Shown: piece by piece, positions 11,514 through 19,392 of the stretch
Numbering within the stretch: the first letter of the stretch is position 1
How the letters are laid out: each line of letters starts with the position of its first letter
Source of the DNA: Methanobrevibacter sp.
Lineage (GTDB): Archaea; Methanobacteriota; Methanobacteria; Methanobacteriales; Methanobacteriaceae
Assembly (NCBI GenBank): GCA_017473945.1
Contig: JAFUIW010000001.1
Coordinates: 36,647 to 100,646, forward strand
Direction of reading: 5' to 3'
Length of the DNA stretch: 64,000 bases
Made by a program: the position numbers and the translations under genes
Notes under the pieces: generated by a model
Told to the model about the DNA's origin: nothing
The model's database searches: none
What the model saw: only the letters and a program-made list of their open reading frames with translations

Positions 11514-11522
11514 TTTTTCACC

Positions 11523-12680
11523 TTAAGTATCAGAAGGTATATGAAATATCAAAACTGCAAGTTTTAATTCACGACTTTTGTCACCATTTAGATGGAATGT
11601 ATAATTTAACCAAGATTCTGATGTAGGTTCCTCTTTTTTAACAAAATTTCCATGATTCTCTGTTCCATTTTCAATCTTTTCAATGATGGGAGTAATTTCT
11701 TTGTTTTTTACAAATAATATTAATGCAGTTTTTGAATCTCTCCAAGTTAAATAACTGAGTAATTGATTTATAGCATCAAAATAGGATTTTATTCCTTTCC
11801 AAAATTTGCATTCAGCTACAAATACATTAGTGTTCTTATATCTTAATAATATGTCAGTTTTTCCACCTTTGTTGAATGTTTCTCCAGTAACTGATCCTTC
11901 GAAGTGAGGAGTTAAAATAAAAATTAGATGGTCTCTTAATGATTCTTCATCTTTATTTTCATATATTGCAGGATGTCTTTCAAAAACTTTACCTCCGTCA
12001 TTAATTAATTTTAATATATAATTATAGTCTTCTTGGGATACTGTAGGTTCTAACATATTATTTTCAGTTATTTTAGGCTCAATATGTATTATTTTCTTTT
12101 TTTTAGGTGTTGATACTGCATAGGTTTGTGCATTATTTTTTCTTCTTAGAGGAATTCCAATTGATGCAATATTATTATTTTTTTGTATTATTTCATTTTT
12201 GTTTGATTTAAAATATGAAGTTATTCTTTCGGGTAGTGAAGAATTGTAGCCTTTTACTTCTTTTTCTAAATTAATATATTGTTCTTTAATATTATTTTTT
12301 ATAGTATCGATTTCATGAATTATTCTTTCACTATCGTTAATGTAATCAATATTGAAACAAACACAACCCTCTTGTATAAAAGTTTGTTTAATCCACAAAA
12401 GGTGGCGATTGGGCCTATATTTTAATAATTCTTCATCTCCTTCAAAGGGCAAATAATAGGTTATTGTATTATTTTTTTCTTCAATGCTTTCTTTATCAAA
12501 ATGAAAGGTTAATAAGTTAAAAGAATATTTATCTACTAAATAATCGATGAAATCTTTTTCATCAACTTGGAGTATATAGTTATCAGTTTTACTCCTAATT
12601 TCATTGTAAATTTCATCATATCTCTTTTTTATTGCATAATCAAAGTAATGAGTACCATAAAATATATTGAATTCATACAT
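11523..12680 (-). CDS. PD-(D/E)XK nuclease-domain protein
   Basis: The C-terminal domain (about 220-385) carries the restriction-nuclease core: E247 in helix 1 (KDEESLRDHLIFIL), D276 in GGKTDILLRY, and E290-x-K292 in VFVAECKFWKG. A trailing helix (YFDAINQLLSYLTWRD) is typical of Mrr-like and DUF-type PD-(D/E)XK enzymes. The N-terminal 200 residues are unique and may sense a target. It is encoded 12 bases after the AbrB-like gene in the same operon. It may be a modification-dependent (type IV-like) nuclease or an abortive effector; substrate unknown. Confidence 0.7.
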   Translation of the reverse strand: MYEFNIFYGTHYFDYAIKKRYDEIYNEIRSKTDNYILQVDEKDFIDYLVDKYSFNLLTFHFDKESIEEKNNTITYYLPFEGDEELLKYRPNRHLLWIKQTFIQEGCVCFNIDYINDSERIIHEIDTIKNNIKEQYINLEKEVKGYNSSLPERITSYFKSNKNEIIQKNNNIASIGIPLRRKNNAQTYAVSTPKKKKIIHIEPKITENNMLEPTVSQEDYNYILKLINDGGKVFERHPAIYENKDEESLRDHLIFILTPHFEGSVTGETFNKGGKTDILLRYKNTNVFVAECKFWKGIKSYFDAINQLLSYLTWRDSKTALILFVKNKEITPIIEKIENGTENHGNFVKKEEPTSESWLNYTFHLNGDKSRELKLAVLIFHIPSDT

Positions 12681-12692
12681 ATTTATATTTCC

Positions 12693-12890
12693 TTATTTAA
12701 TTATTTTTAATTCTAATGTCTCTTTTTCAGTATCAAGAATCCATTCTAATTTGTCTCCAGATTCAATATTCAATGCTTTAACATATGTTTTTGGAATTGT
12801 TGTAATCAAGGAAATTTCACCTTGATTTCTAATTTTTGTTGTTTCTTCAATATTCATAGGTAATTGTATATAATTTATCTTAAATAACAT
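12693..12890 (-). CDS. AbrB/SpoVT-like swapped-hairpin protein (methyltransferase side)
   Basis: The C-terminal half is a clear AbrB/SpoVT core: TTKIRNQGEISLITTIPKTYVKALNIESGDKLEW. The frame is open further upstream to 13031, but that would overlap the divergent methyltransferase. The start at 12890 has AAGG a few bases upstream; an ATG at 12857 is the alternative. It is transcribed away from the methyltransferase (13025) and is the first gene of the nuclease/membrane/HEPN operon. Such proteins dimerise and bind repeated DNA, often repressing their own promoter. Three direct repeats lie in the shared promoter. Confidence 0.75.
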   Translation of the reverse strand: MLFKINYIQLPMNIEETTKIRNQGEISLITTIPKTYVKALNIESGDKLEWILDTEKETLELKIIK

Positions 12891-12936
12891 TTTTGCCTTG
12901 TTTATGTAGTTAAAAAAATAACATTTAAATAACATT
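12882..12936. promoter_or_regulatory. Three direct repeats AAATAACATT in the divergent promoter
   Basis: Exact copies lie at 12882-12891, 12916-12925 and 12927-12936, between the AbrB-like gene (-) and the methyltransferase (+). The first overlaps the probable start codon of the AbrB-like gene. Placement suits an operator for autoregulation and for methyltransferase control; binding is inferred. Confidence 0.5.
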
Positions 12937-13024
12937 AAGAATATATATTTACTCAAGACATATAAAAAACATAATTTTATATGAATTAATTTTGATAAAT
13001 TAAAATATATTAGAGGTGACATAG

Positions 13025-14341
13025 ATGCCATATGCTATTGATTTATTTTCTGGTGCAGGAGGGATGAGTGAAGGAATTATACAAGCAGGATTCCATATCT
13101 TATTCTCTAGCGATATTAACGAAGCTGTACAGAAAACATATGTTAATAGACATAAACAATTAGGTTTAATACAAGGAGTTAATACTCATTTTGAATTAGC
13201 CGATATTAAAGATTTAACAGGAGATTCAATAAGAAATTCAATAGCTAACCTTGACATTTTTAAAAATAAAGAAATACCTCACATTGATGCAATATTTGGA
13301 GGACCACCTTGTCAAGGTTTCAGTAGAGCAGGCAGAAGAGACCCAAATGATCCTAGAAACAAATTATTCAAAGAATACGTTCGTGTAATTGGTGAGGTCG
13401 AACCAGATTATGTGGTATTAGAAAATGTCGCAGGATTCTGTGACATGAAACTCTATGACTTTGAAGGTTTACAAGGACACAAATATGATGATCAAGTTAT
13501 TCCAGACATTCTCAAAGAAGAATTAAATTTAATTGGATATGATATATTAGAACCTAAAATCCTCAATGCCGCTAATTATGGAGTTCCTCAAAGAAGAAAC
13601 AGAATTATTATAATGGCATTTAAAAAAGGTATGAAACCTCCAAGCTATCCTAAACCAACACATGATGAAAATAATTTTGTTTCACTCCAAGATGCCATTG
13701 GTGATTTAATTGGCAATCAAAAAATAAAAGAAGATGTTAATCATGATTTAACACAATATCAATTAGATTCAATTAATGGTAGAACACCAAATGTTAATGG
13801 AAAACCTGTTGCTTCTAAAATGATATTAAACAATGATTTATCAAGACACTTGCAATTGATAAAAGAAAGATTTTCTTTATTTAAAGAAGGTGAAACAGGC
13901 ACTAATTTAAGAAATAGGGTTATAACTGAAGGAATTGACTTGTCTGATAAACCTACCTTATTAAATCATTTAGTAAACAATTCAATATTTACAAAAGATG
14001 AAATAATTGCTAAATTTAAAAATGCAGATGTGGATGATAATTTAGTTAATACTTTATTAACTAAAAAGAATATGAGGCATAGATTAAGCAGAGAAGAACC
14101 TTCAGCTACTATTGTAACCATCCCTGATGATTATATTTCACCATTTGAAAATAGGACATTAACTGTTCGCGAATCTGCAAGATTGCAATCTTTTGATGAT
14201 AGTTTTGAATTTTTAGGTAAAAGAACAACTGGTGGAAAAAGAAGGCGTGTGGAAGTACCTCAATACTCCCAAGTAGGTAATGCTGTTCCACCATTACTTG
14301 CTAAAGCGGTTGCCAAAGAAATTTTAAAAGTTATTGAATAG
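13025..14341 (+). CDS. DNA (cytosine-5) methyltransferase
   Basis: The 438-aa protein shows the ordered C5-methyltransferase motifs: motif I AIDLFSGAGGMSEG (4-17, SAM binding), motif IV GGPPCQGFS with nucleophile C96, motif VI LENVAGF, motif VIII QRRNRIIIMAF and motif X QVGNAVPP near the C-terminus. Length is normal for the family. GAGGTGA lies six bases before the ATG. It is convergent with and overlaps (11 bp) the MvaI/BcnI-type endonuclease, so the pair forms a type II restriction-modification system. The target is not readable from sequence, but MvaI and BcnI cut CCWGG and CCSGG, so a CCNGG-like site is plausible. Confidence 0.92.
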   Translation: MPYAIDLFSGAGGMSEGIIQAGFHILFSSDINEAVQKTYVNRHKQLGLIQGVNTHFELADIKDLTGDSIRNSIANLDIFKNKEIPHIDAIFGGPPCQGFSRAGRRDPNDPRNKLFKEYVRVIGEVEPDYVVLENVAGFCDMKLYDFEGLQGHKYDDQVIPDILKEELNLIGYDILEPKILNAANYGVPQRRNRIIIMAFKKGMKPPSYPKPTHDENNFVSLQDAIGDLIGNQKIKEDVNHDLTQYQLDSINGRTPNVNGKPVASKMILNNDLSRHLQLIKERFSLFKEGETGTNLRNRVITEGIDLSDKPTLLNHLVNNSIFTKDEIIAKFKNADVDDNLVNTLLTKKNMRHRLSREEPSATIVTIPDDYISPFENRTLTVRESARLQSFDDSFEFLGKRTTGGKRRRVEVPQYSQVGNAVPPLLAKAVAKEILKVIE

Positions 14342-15521
14342 TTAAATCATATTCTTTAGGTTCAGGGAATAATTTATTCAAATCTTTTTTATTTAATCTA
14401 AGTGCAAATTGCCTCCAATAAGGACTTCCATTTGGTTTAAAATGCATTCCAATGGATAATCTAATTGTATTATTCATTATTAGTAATGTTAATAAATGGG
14501 TATTTGGATTTTTTGTATGAATAATTTTGTTATATTTAAAATGTTCTATATTATTAATATATTTTGATTCTGCTTCAATCCAAAAAGTTTCTTTATGTTT
14601 TTCTTCAAGGGAGTCTTTTAATTCATTTAAATCCCATTCAATTACTTCACCATTTTTTGTATGAACAACCATTAATTTTGTTTCATCATCATCAATATCT
14701 AAAAATAACTCTTGCGTATTTGGTTTGCCATAAAAAATATCACAATATAATTGCACTCTATTTTTTTCTTCTCTATAATATCCATAGTTATTTAAAACAT
14801 CTGTTGTAGATTTGCAAGGACTATTTTCCCAGTCCGGATGTTTATTAAAAAGTTGAACATTTCGTGTATCTGTATAAGTTTCACGAGTAGCTTTTAATTC
14901 TATTCCTTTGTAATCTGGTTTGGCTTGTGAATTTGGTGGAATGCCAAGTTCATGTTCTAATGTCATGCCTACACCAGTGTCTCCAGATACAACTGTAGGT
15001 ATGAATCCTTTATTATGAATATCCTTGATTTTATTATATAATTCATGAGCTATGGACTGTTTTTCTTGTGATAATTTTAATAATTCTTGATATACATATC
15101 CTTTTTCGGATAATGATTCTTTAATGGTTTCATCTGTTAAATTAAGGATATACAATTGTTTTTTATCAGTAGCTAATGCAATAAAACTGTTTGCATCACA
15201 ATAGGTTTTGATTCCTCTAAACCATATTCGTGGATCTCCTTTTTTGGTTTTTGGACGATATAGTGAAGTTACTAATTCAACTGTGGCATCATGTAAAATC
15301 ATTTTAGTTGGTAATTCCACACCATGTTCTTTTTGTCCTTGTCCTTGTGTTTCATAATCGTGTAACTTATTTTTTCTTAAAAAGTTTCTAACAGGTATTG
15401 TGGCATCAATAATACCTTTTGTATATCCAGTTTCTGTAATGTATAAAAAGGACATATCTAAGTTTAGTTCAGAAAACAAAGGTAAATATTCTTGTAAATC
15501 TGCCCAATTTTCTTTGTTCAT
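14331..15521 (-). CDS. MvaI/BcnI-family type II restriction endonuclease
   Basis: The 396-aa protein has an N-terminal domain (DPRIWFRGIKTYCDANSF, 96-113) and a C-terminal catalytic domain. The latter contains TGVGMTLEHELGIPPNSQA followed by PDYKGIELKA, giving catalytic D203, E208 and K210, and then NVQLFNKHPDW. This matches the MvaI/BcnI family pattern, in which the enzyme often acts as a monomer that nicks each strand in turn. Its 3' end overlaps that of the methyltransferase by 11 bp on the opposite strand. It is divergent from the AbrB-like gene at 15633 across a promoter with two palindromes. Confidence 0.85.
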   Translation of the reverse strand: MNKENWADLQEYLPLFSELNLDMSFLYITETGYTKGIIDATIPVRNFLRKNKLHDYETQGQGQKEHGVELPTKMILHDATVELVTSLYRPKTKKGDPRIWFRGIKTYCDANSFIALATDKKQLYILNLTDETIKESLSEKGYVYQELLKLSQEKQSIAHELYNKIKDIHNKGFIPTVVSGDTGVGMTLEHELGIPPNSQAKPDYKGIELKATRETYTDTRNVQLFNKHPDWENSPCKSTTDVLNNYGYYREEKNRVQLYCDIFYGKPNTQELFLDIDDDETKLMVVHTKNGEVIEWDLNELKDSLEEKHKETFWIEAESKYINNIEHFKYNKIIHTKNPNTHLLTLLIMNNTIRLSIGMHFKPNGSPYWRQFALRLNKKDLNKLFPEPKEYDLTIQ

Positions 15522-15577
15522 ATTATCACAACTTTAGTTTTATATTGTAATATTTCCCATAATCAAAAATAATAATT

Positions 15578-15614
15578 AATGTACATTAGATACATAAACT
15601 ATTAAATGTACATT
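15578..15614. promoter_or_regulatory. Two AATGTACATT palindromes between endonuclease and AbrB-like gene
   Basis: The perfect 10-bp palindrome AATGTACATT occurs at 15578-15587 and 15605-15614, 27 bp centre to centre. It lies in the 111-bp gap between divergent starts at 15521 (-) and 15633 (+). This is a textbook operator layout for a dimeric regulator; the AbrB-like neighbour is the obvious candidate. Confidence 0.6.
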
Positions 15615-15632
15615 CAAGCATAATTATAAAAC

Positions 15633-15809
15633 ATGACAGAGAAGATTGTTAAAGTTAGAGGAAGGCATGGAACAAAATCTTTAGATATAACAATACCTGC
15701 GGAATTAAGTGAAAAATTTGATATAAATGCCGGAGATTTATTTAAAGTTAAAATCATAAAAGATAATGACATATTAACCATAAATTATCAATTAATTTAT
15801 AAAAATTAA
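15633..15809 (+). CDS. AbrB/SpoVT-like protein (endonuclease side), 58 aa
   Basis: The short product MTEKIVKVRGRHGTKS... continues LDITIPAELSEKFDINAGDLFKVKI, a complete AbrB/SpoVT swapped-hairpin domain of normal length (about 50 aa). It is transcribed divergently from the MvaI/BcnI-type endonuclease, with two palindromic sites between them. It differs clearly from the AbrB-like protein at 12693, so the two probably recognise different sites. It is likely a repressor or controller of endonuclease expression, or alternatively an antitoxin-like relic. It is too short to be noticed easily. Confidence 0.75.
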   Translation: MTEKIVKVRGRHGTKSLDITIPAELSEKFDINAGDLFKVKIIKDNDILTINYQLIYKN

Positions 15810-15900
15810 TTTCATAAAAAGAAAATAATATGTATTAAAGAAATATTAAAAATAATTAATTGTTTCTAAATATGAATGAAGAATTTTTTTGATTGATATT

Positions 15901-16503
15901 ATGAGAAATATAAAAAATGAATTTAATAATGTTATAAAAGGTATTTTGGTTTCTTTAATATCTAACATATTACTTGATTTATATAAACATGAGTTTAGCA
16001 TTTCAAAAATTAATTTTGATAGTTTAATTTCAACATTTGTAGAATTTTGGTGGTTAGTTTTAATAATTTTTATTTTAGCATTATTAAGATTTAAAATGAA
16101 AGAAAAACCACATAAAATAAACTATCATCATCGTCATGCTGAATTTGTGGATAGGTGCCTTATTTCCCATGATGGTGGACTTTGGGAAGTTGTTGTTGAA
16201 GAAATTAATCCATTAATTACTTATAATACTGGTGAATCTAATATTCATTATTATATCGATAAGTTGCGGTGTACTAATGAATTAAATAATGGAGAGCCGT
16301 GTTTAAGCGAATTATATCTTATTGATATTGGATTTTGTTATTTAGAGAAATGTGACAATTGTTCTTTTAAAAGATTAACATTAAAAAGTCATGATAAAGA
16401 AATATCTGAAATATTAACTAAAATTGATGCTTTGATTATAAGAAAAAGTATTAAGGACTGTGATGAATTATTAGATGTATTGTGCAATGAAAAAAAGTTA
16501 TAA
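15901..16503 (+). CDS. Two-TM protein with zinc-ribbon-like C-terminus
   Basis: The start at ATG 15901 is preferred; a TTG at 15889 would add four residues. Of 200 residues, two membrane segments lie near the N-terminus (about 14-27 and 45-62). The soluble remainder contains a Cys set (KLRCTNELNNGEPC and, later, EKCDNCSFK) that could bind zinc. Base composition is as A/T-rich as the rest of the cassette. It closes the accessory region before the capsid module. Function unknown; a membrane sensor or effector in the defence cassette is possible but unproven. Confidence 0.55.
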   Translation: MRNIKNEFNNVIKGILVSLISNILLDLYKHEFSISKINFDSLISTFVEFWWLVLIIFILALLRFKMKEKPHKINYHHRHAEFVDRCLISHDGGLWEVVVEEINPLITYNTGESNIHYYIDKLRCTNELNNGEPCLSELYLIDIGFCYLEKCDNCSFKRLTLKSHDKEISEILTKIDALIIRKSIKDCDELLDVLCNEKKL

Positions 16504-16796
16504 GTTGCTAAATGATTTTTTAATAGTATTCAAAGAGATTTTTATTTTTAAAAATATCATTATTGTGTATAACTAATAGTATATTGTTTTTCAATAAGAA
16601 TAAGTCATTTTAATTTCATAATTGTCATTAACAATATAATTTTGATTTATTCCTTTGTTAGACTAATTTTAATCGTTGTTATCATGTGTTACATATAATA
16701 TGGGTTTTACTAAATTTTTAAAAAAGTAGCTATTATATATAAATATTTATATATTATAAGTAATAAATTATATAATAAATTAAGTGGAGGACATTT
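16504..16796 (+). promoter_or_regulatory. Gene-free promoter region of the capsid operon
   Basis: The 293 bp are without a gene. At 16720-16744 a purine-rich stretch (AAAAAAGTAGC) runs into TATTATATATAAATA, a plausible BRE/TATA pair. The same 16-base core, AAAAAAGTAGCTATTA, occurs on the opposite strand at 29018-29033. GTGGAGG just before the ATG at 16797 is a strong ribosome site. Nothing else is recognised. Confidence 0.55.
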
Positions 16797-17291
16797 ATGG
16801 CAGATTCTATTATTTTACTTGAAGAGAGAAAAGAAGTCACAACCTTCCTTCTGGATGAAGGTACAATCACCGCAACCACAGTCACAACCCCTACAGGTGA
16901 AACTCCAGGTTACGAATACGCAGGAACCAAAATAAAAGTCGATGATGCTGTTACTTTATCAGCCAACTCAGACATCGGAAAGCCAACAGTCAAGAAATTC
17001 ACCGGAGCGGAAGGAGAAATCATCTTAGGCATTGCAGTAAACGATCCAGTTACAATGACCGGCGGTAAAAGAAAAACAGCCATTCTCGTATTAGGTCATT
17101 TATTCAGATTAAAATTAGCTAGTGGAATATCAAACATTGCTGTTAACAACAGAATAGCTTTAACAAGCACCGGAGCCATCAAATCAGACGAAGGAGAATA
17201 TATTGCAATGCATCCGGTAACCAGCTCAGACGATTACAATTACGTTGAAGTATTCAGACCATACGACATCGGAACCACAGGTTCAACTTAA
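16797..17291 (+). CDS. Capsid decoration-like protein
   Basis: The 164-aa protein begins LLEERKEVTTFLLDEG and ends with DYNYVEVFRPYD. Its central NDPVTMTGGKRKTAILVLGHLFRLKL is shared with the N-terminal domain of the fibre at 3151 and, more distantly, the protein at 831. A small beta-rich protein immediately upstream of major capsid genes fits a DUF2190-like cement/decoration protein that stabilises the head. It is the first gene of the capsid operon, 11 bases before the major capsid gene. The name is inferred from position and domain style. Confidence 0.7.
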   Translation: MADSIILLEERKEVTTFLLDEGTITATTVTTPTGETPGYEYAGTKIKVDDAVTLSANSDIGKPTVKKFTGAEGEIILGIAVNDPVTMTGGKRKTAILVLGHLFRLKLASGISNIAVNNRIALTSTGAIKSDEGEYIAMHPVTSSDDYNYVEVFRPYDIGTTGST

Positions 17292-17302
17292 GGTGATAAT
17301 CA

Positions 17303-18241
17303 ATGATTACAAAAGGAAATGATACCAAAGTTCAAAACGAGGTAATAGCTCAAACCATTACTGATGAAACTGCAAAAAGATTAAAGTTAGCCAGATTGTT
17401 TCCTAAACAAGAAATCAAAGAGAACTCTGATTACTACACTTACTTCAGACAAAACATTAATCTCGATGAAGCTATCAAAAAAGGTCTTTTAGGTGAAGCA
17501 AAAGACATAGCACCAGGTGCAAGCTTACAAGAGCTGAACATCAGAAAACCGGTAACAGAGACAATTTCCATTGATACTGTCGGAGGTGTGCTTAACGTTA
17601 ACAAGGACATCTTTGATTCAGACATTGTTTCATTTGAGGACCTGTTAGGTGATGTAGCTACCGTTATTGCAAACCGTATTGAATACAACATTTATGATAC
17701 ATTAATATCTTCACCAAACGTTCCGCAGTACAACACTACTCAAACCGAGGATACAATGGAAGCATACGGCCAGTTCATCATCAAGGCACAGGAAGCTTTC
17801 AAAGGTAATGCTGGAGCAGGTGCTGATTTAACCATCATGGCAGAATCATACAAAACATTAAGCTATGTAAAACAATTGGCTTACTCATCCAACAAGCTGG
17901 TTCAGCCTGTAGAAGATATTAAAGAGTACTACGGCATTGACAACATTGACCTTTTGGGAACAACCCAAGCTGACGGAGGATCATTAGTTGGAGACAAACA
18001 ATACATTGGTTTCGATTTAAGAAACGCACCGTTGACAGTATTGTACTCCAAATCTTCTGGAACTACCGTTGCACCAATTACCAGTGATGAAAACATTGCA
18101 GACTTCTATCCAATCATTGAAATCATGCGTAAAGACATCTATGATGAATTACCTCAATATACCAAATTGTTTATCCAAAGTAAAGTTGGAATATTGTTGA
18201 ATAAACCAGAACTTGCCTTAAAAGGTACCTGCAGACCATAA
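17303..18241 (+). CDS. Major capsid protein, HK97-type (copy 1)
   Basis: The 312-aa protein begins MITKGNDTKVQNEV, followed by PKQEIKENSDYYTYFRQ and GEAKDIAPGASLQELNIRKPVTETISIDTVGGVLNV, then a long region ending in GTTVAP and YPIIEIMRKDIYDELP. It resembles phage coat proteins of the HK97 fold found in methanogen head-tailed viruses. No separate scaffold or protease is visible. The downstream gene is a close paralogue, so the virus carries two major capsid genes in tandem. GGTGAT precedes the ATG. Confidence 0.75.
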   Translation: MITKGNDTKVQNEVIAQTITDETAKRLKLARLFPKQEIKENSDYYTYFRQNINLDEAIKKGLLGEAKDIAPGASLQELNIRKPVTETISIDTVGGVLNVNKDIFDSDIVSFEDLLGDVATVIANRIEYNIYDTLISSPNVPQYNTTQTEDTMEAYGQFIIKAQEAFKGNAGAGADLTIMAESYKTLSYVKQLAYSSNKLVQPVEDIKEYYGIDNIDLLGTTQADGGSLVGDKQYIGFDLRNAPLTVLYSKSSGTTVAPITSDENIADFYPIIEIMRKDIYDELPQYTKLFIQSKVGILLNKPELALKGTCRP

Positions 18242-18254
18242 GGAGGTGAAAGAA

Positions 18255-19181
18255 ATGCTAACCAAAGGAAATGATGCTAAAGTACAAAATGAAGTGATGG
18301 CGCAGATTGTTGCTGACACTTCTGCAAAGTGGATGAAATTCACCAGATTATTACCAAAGCAGGAAATTGAAGAAAACTCCCAATATTACACTTACATGTC
18401 ACAAAGAGTTAATATTGAGGAAGCTATTCAGTCTGGTGTTCTTGGTGAGGCTAAAGACATTGCTCCTGGCGCAACACTTCAGGAACTGAATGTGAGAAAA
18501 CCAATCTCAGAAACTATCTCCATTGACACTATTGGTGGAGTGTTAAACGTTTCCGCACAGATGCTTGATTCCAATTTAATCAGCGTTAATGACATGCTCC
18601 AGGATGTAGGTATTCTTATCGGCCGCAGCATTGAAAAGGCAGCTATTGACATGATTATGAATTCCTCCAAAGTAACTACCTATGACTTTGAAGCTGGTGA
18701 CGATACAGGAATGACCATCCTTAAGGCTCAGGAAAAGTTCAAGGAATCCGCAGGAAGCTTTACCAACCTGAACAGTATGGCCGTCAGCTATAAATCACTG
18801 ACCACATTAAAGTCAGATATCTTTTCAAGCAACAGACAGGTCGAACCGGTAGAGTTAATCAAAAGCTATTACGGTGTTGACAACATTGACATCTTAGGTA
18901 CGGCTGTCTGTGACGGAGGTTCTGAAATGGGCGATAAGACATACATTGGTATGGACTACATAAATCCAGGAATGAAACTTTTATACTCAAGAACTACCGG
19001 AACAACCGTTGCTCCTTTAGGACCTGACGGTGAGATGTATGACTTCTATCCATTGATTGAGTTCATGCGCAAGGACATTCGTGATGAACTTCCAATGTAT
19101 ACAAAGCTGTTCATACTTTCAAGCGTTGGTGTTTTAATGAATGCTCCTAACAGAATCATCAAAGGAAACTTCAGAGCATAA
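18255..19181 (+). CDS. Major capsid protein, HK97-type (copy 2, tandem paralogue)
   Basis: The start at 18255 (MLTKGNDAKVQNEV) matches copy 1 and has AGGAGGTGA just upstream; an in-frame GTG at 18246 lies inside that ribosome site. The 308 residues align with copy 1 over their whole length. Both share GEAKDIAPGA and ETISIDT, and both end on IEFMRKDI or IEIMRKDI and LPxYTKLFI. Differences are spread along the protein, so both seem functional rather than one decaying. They may build hexons and pentons, or one may be a minor variant; this cannot be told from sequence. Confidence 0.75.
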   Translation: MLTKGNDAKVQNEVMAQIVADTSAKWMKFTRLLPKQEIEENSQYYTYMSQRVNIEEAIQSGVLGEAKDIAPGATLQELNVRKPISETISIDTIGGVLNVSAQMLDSNLISVNDMLQDVGILIGRSIEKAAIDMIMNSSKVTTYDFEAGDDTGMTILKAQEKFKESAGSFTNLNSMAVSYKSLTTLKSDIFSSNRQVEPVELIKSYYGVDNIDILGTAVCDGGSEMGDKTYIGMDYINPGMKLLYSRTTGTTVAPLGPDGEMYDFYPLIEFMRKDIRDELPMYTKLFILSSVGVLMNAPNRIIKGNFRA

Positions 19182-19392
19182 AACCATAATTAAAATCTCC
19201 TGACCCTTTCGTGGGAACGTGTAGGGATAAAAGAATAACAAATCTCAGGTTAGTGAAGTTTTAGTTGCTTTTTCTTCACTGCATCTTCTGCTAAGAGTTT
19301 AACTCCGAATCCATAAAAATAGCTGGGTTTTACTCTTTCCCCCAGCTATATATTTTAAACAGAAAAAACAATATGATAATGAGGCAATAACA
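19182..19392 (+). ncRNA. Structured intergenic segment after the capsid genes
   Basis: Several nested complementarities are visible: CCTGA (about 19200) with TCAGG (about 19246), AGTGAAG with CTTCACT (about 19252-19281), and ATAGCTGGG (19319-19327) with CCCAGCTAT (19341-19349). This is unusual for a plain spacer. It could be stacked terminators or a small viral RNA. The last hairpin is listed separately. Confidence 0.3.
19319..19349 (+). terminator. Hairpin downstream of the capsid operon
   Basis: A perfect 9-bp stem, ATAGCTGGG/CCCAGCTAT, encloses a 13-base loop and is followed by TATATTTT. It sits between the capsid operon and the gene at 19393. Terminator function is inferred. Confidence 0.45.

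Noticed and set aside
12858..13031. N-terminal extension of the AbrB-like protein to 13031
   Set aside because: It would overlap the divergent methyltransferase and the shared promoter, and the extension looks like translated A/T-rich spacer.
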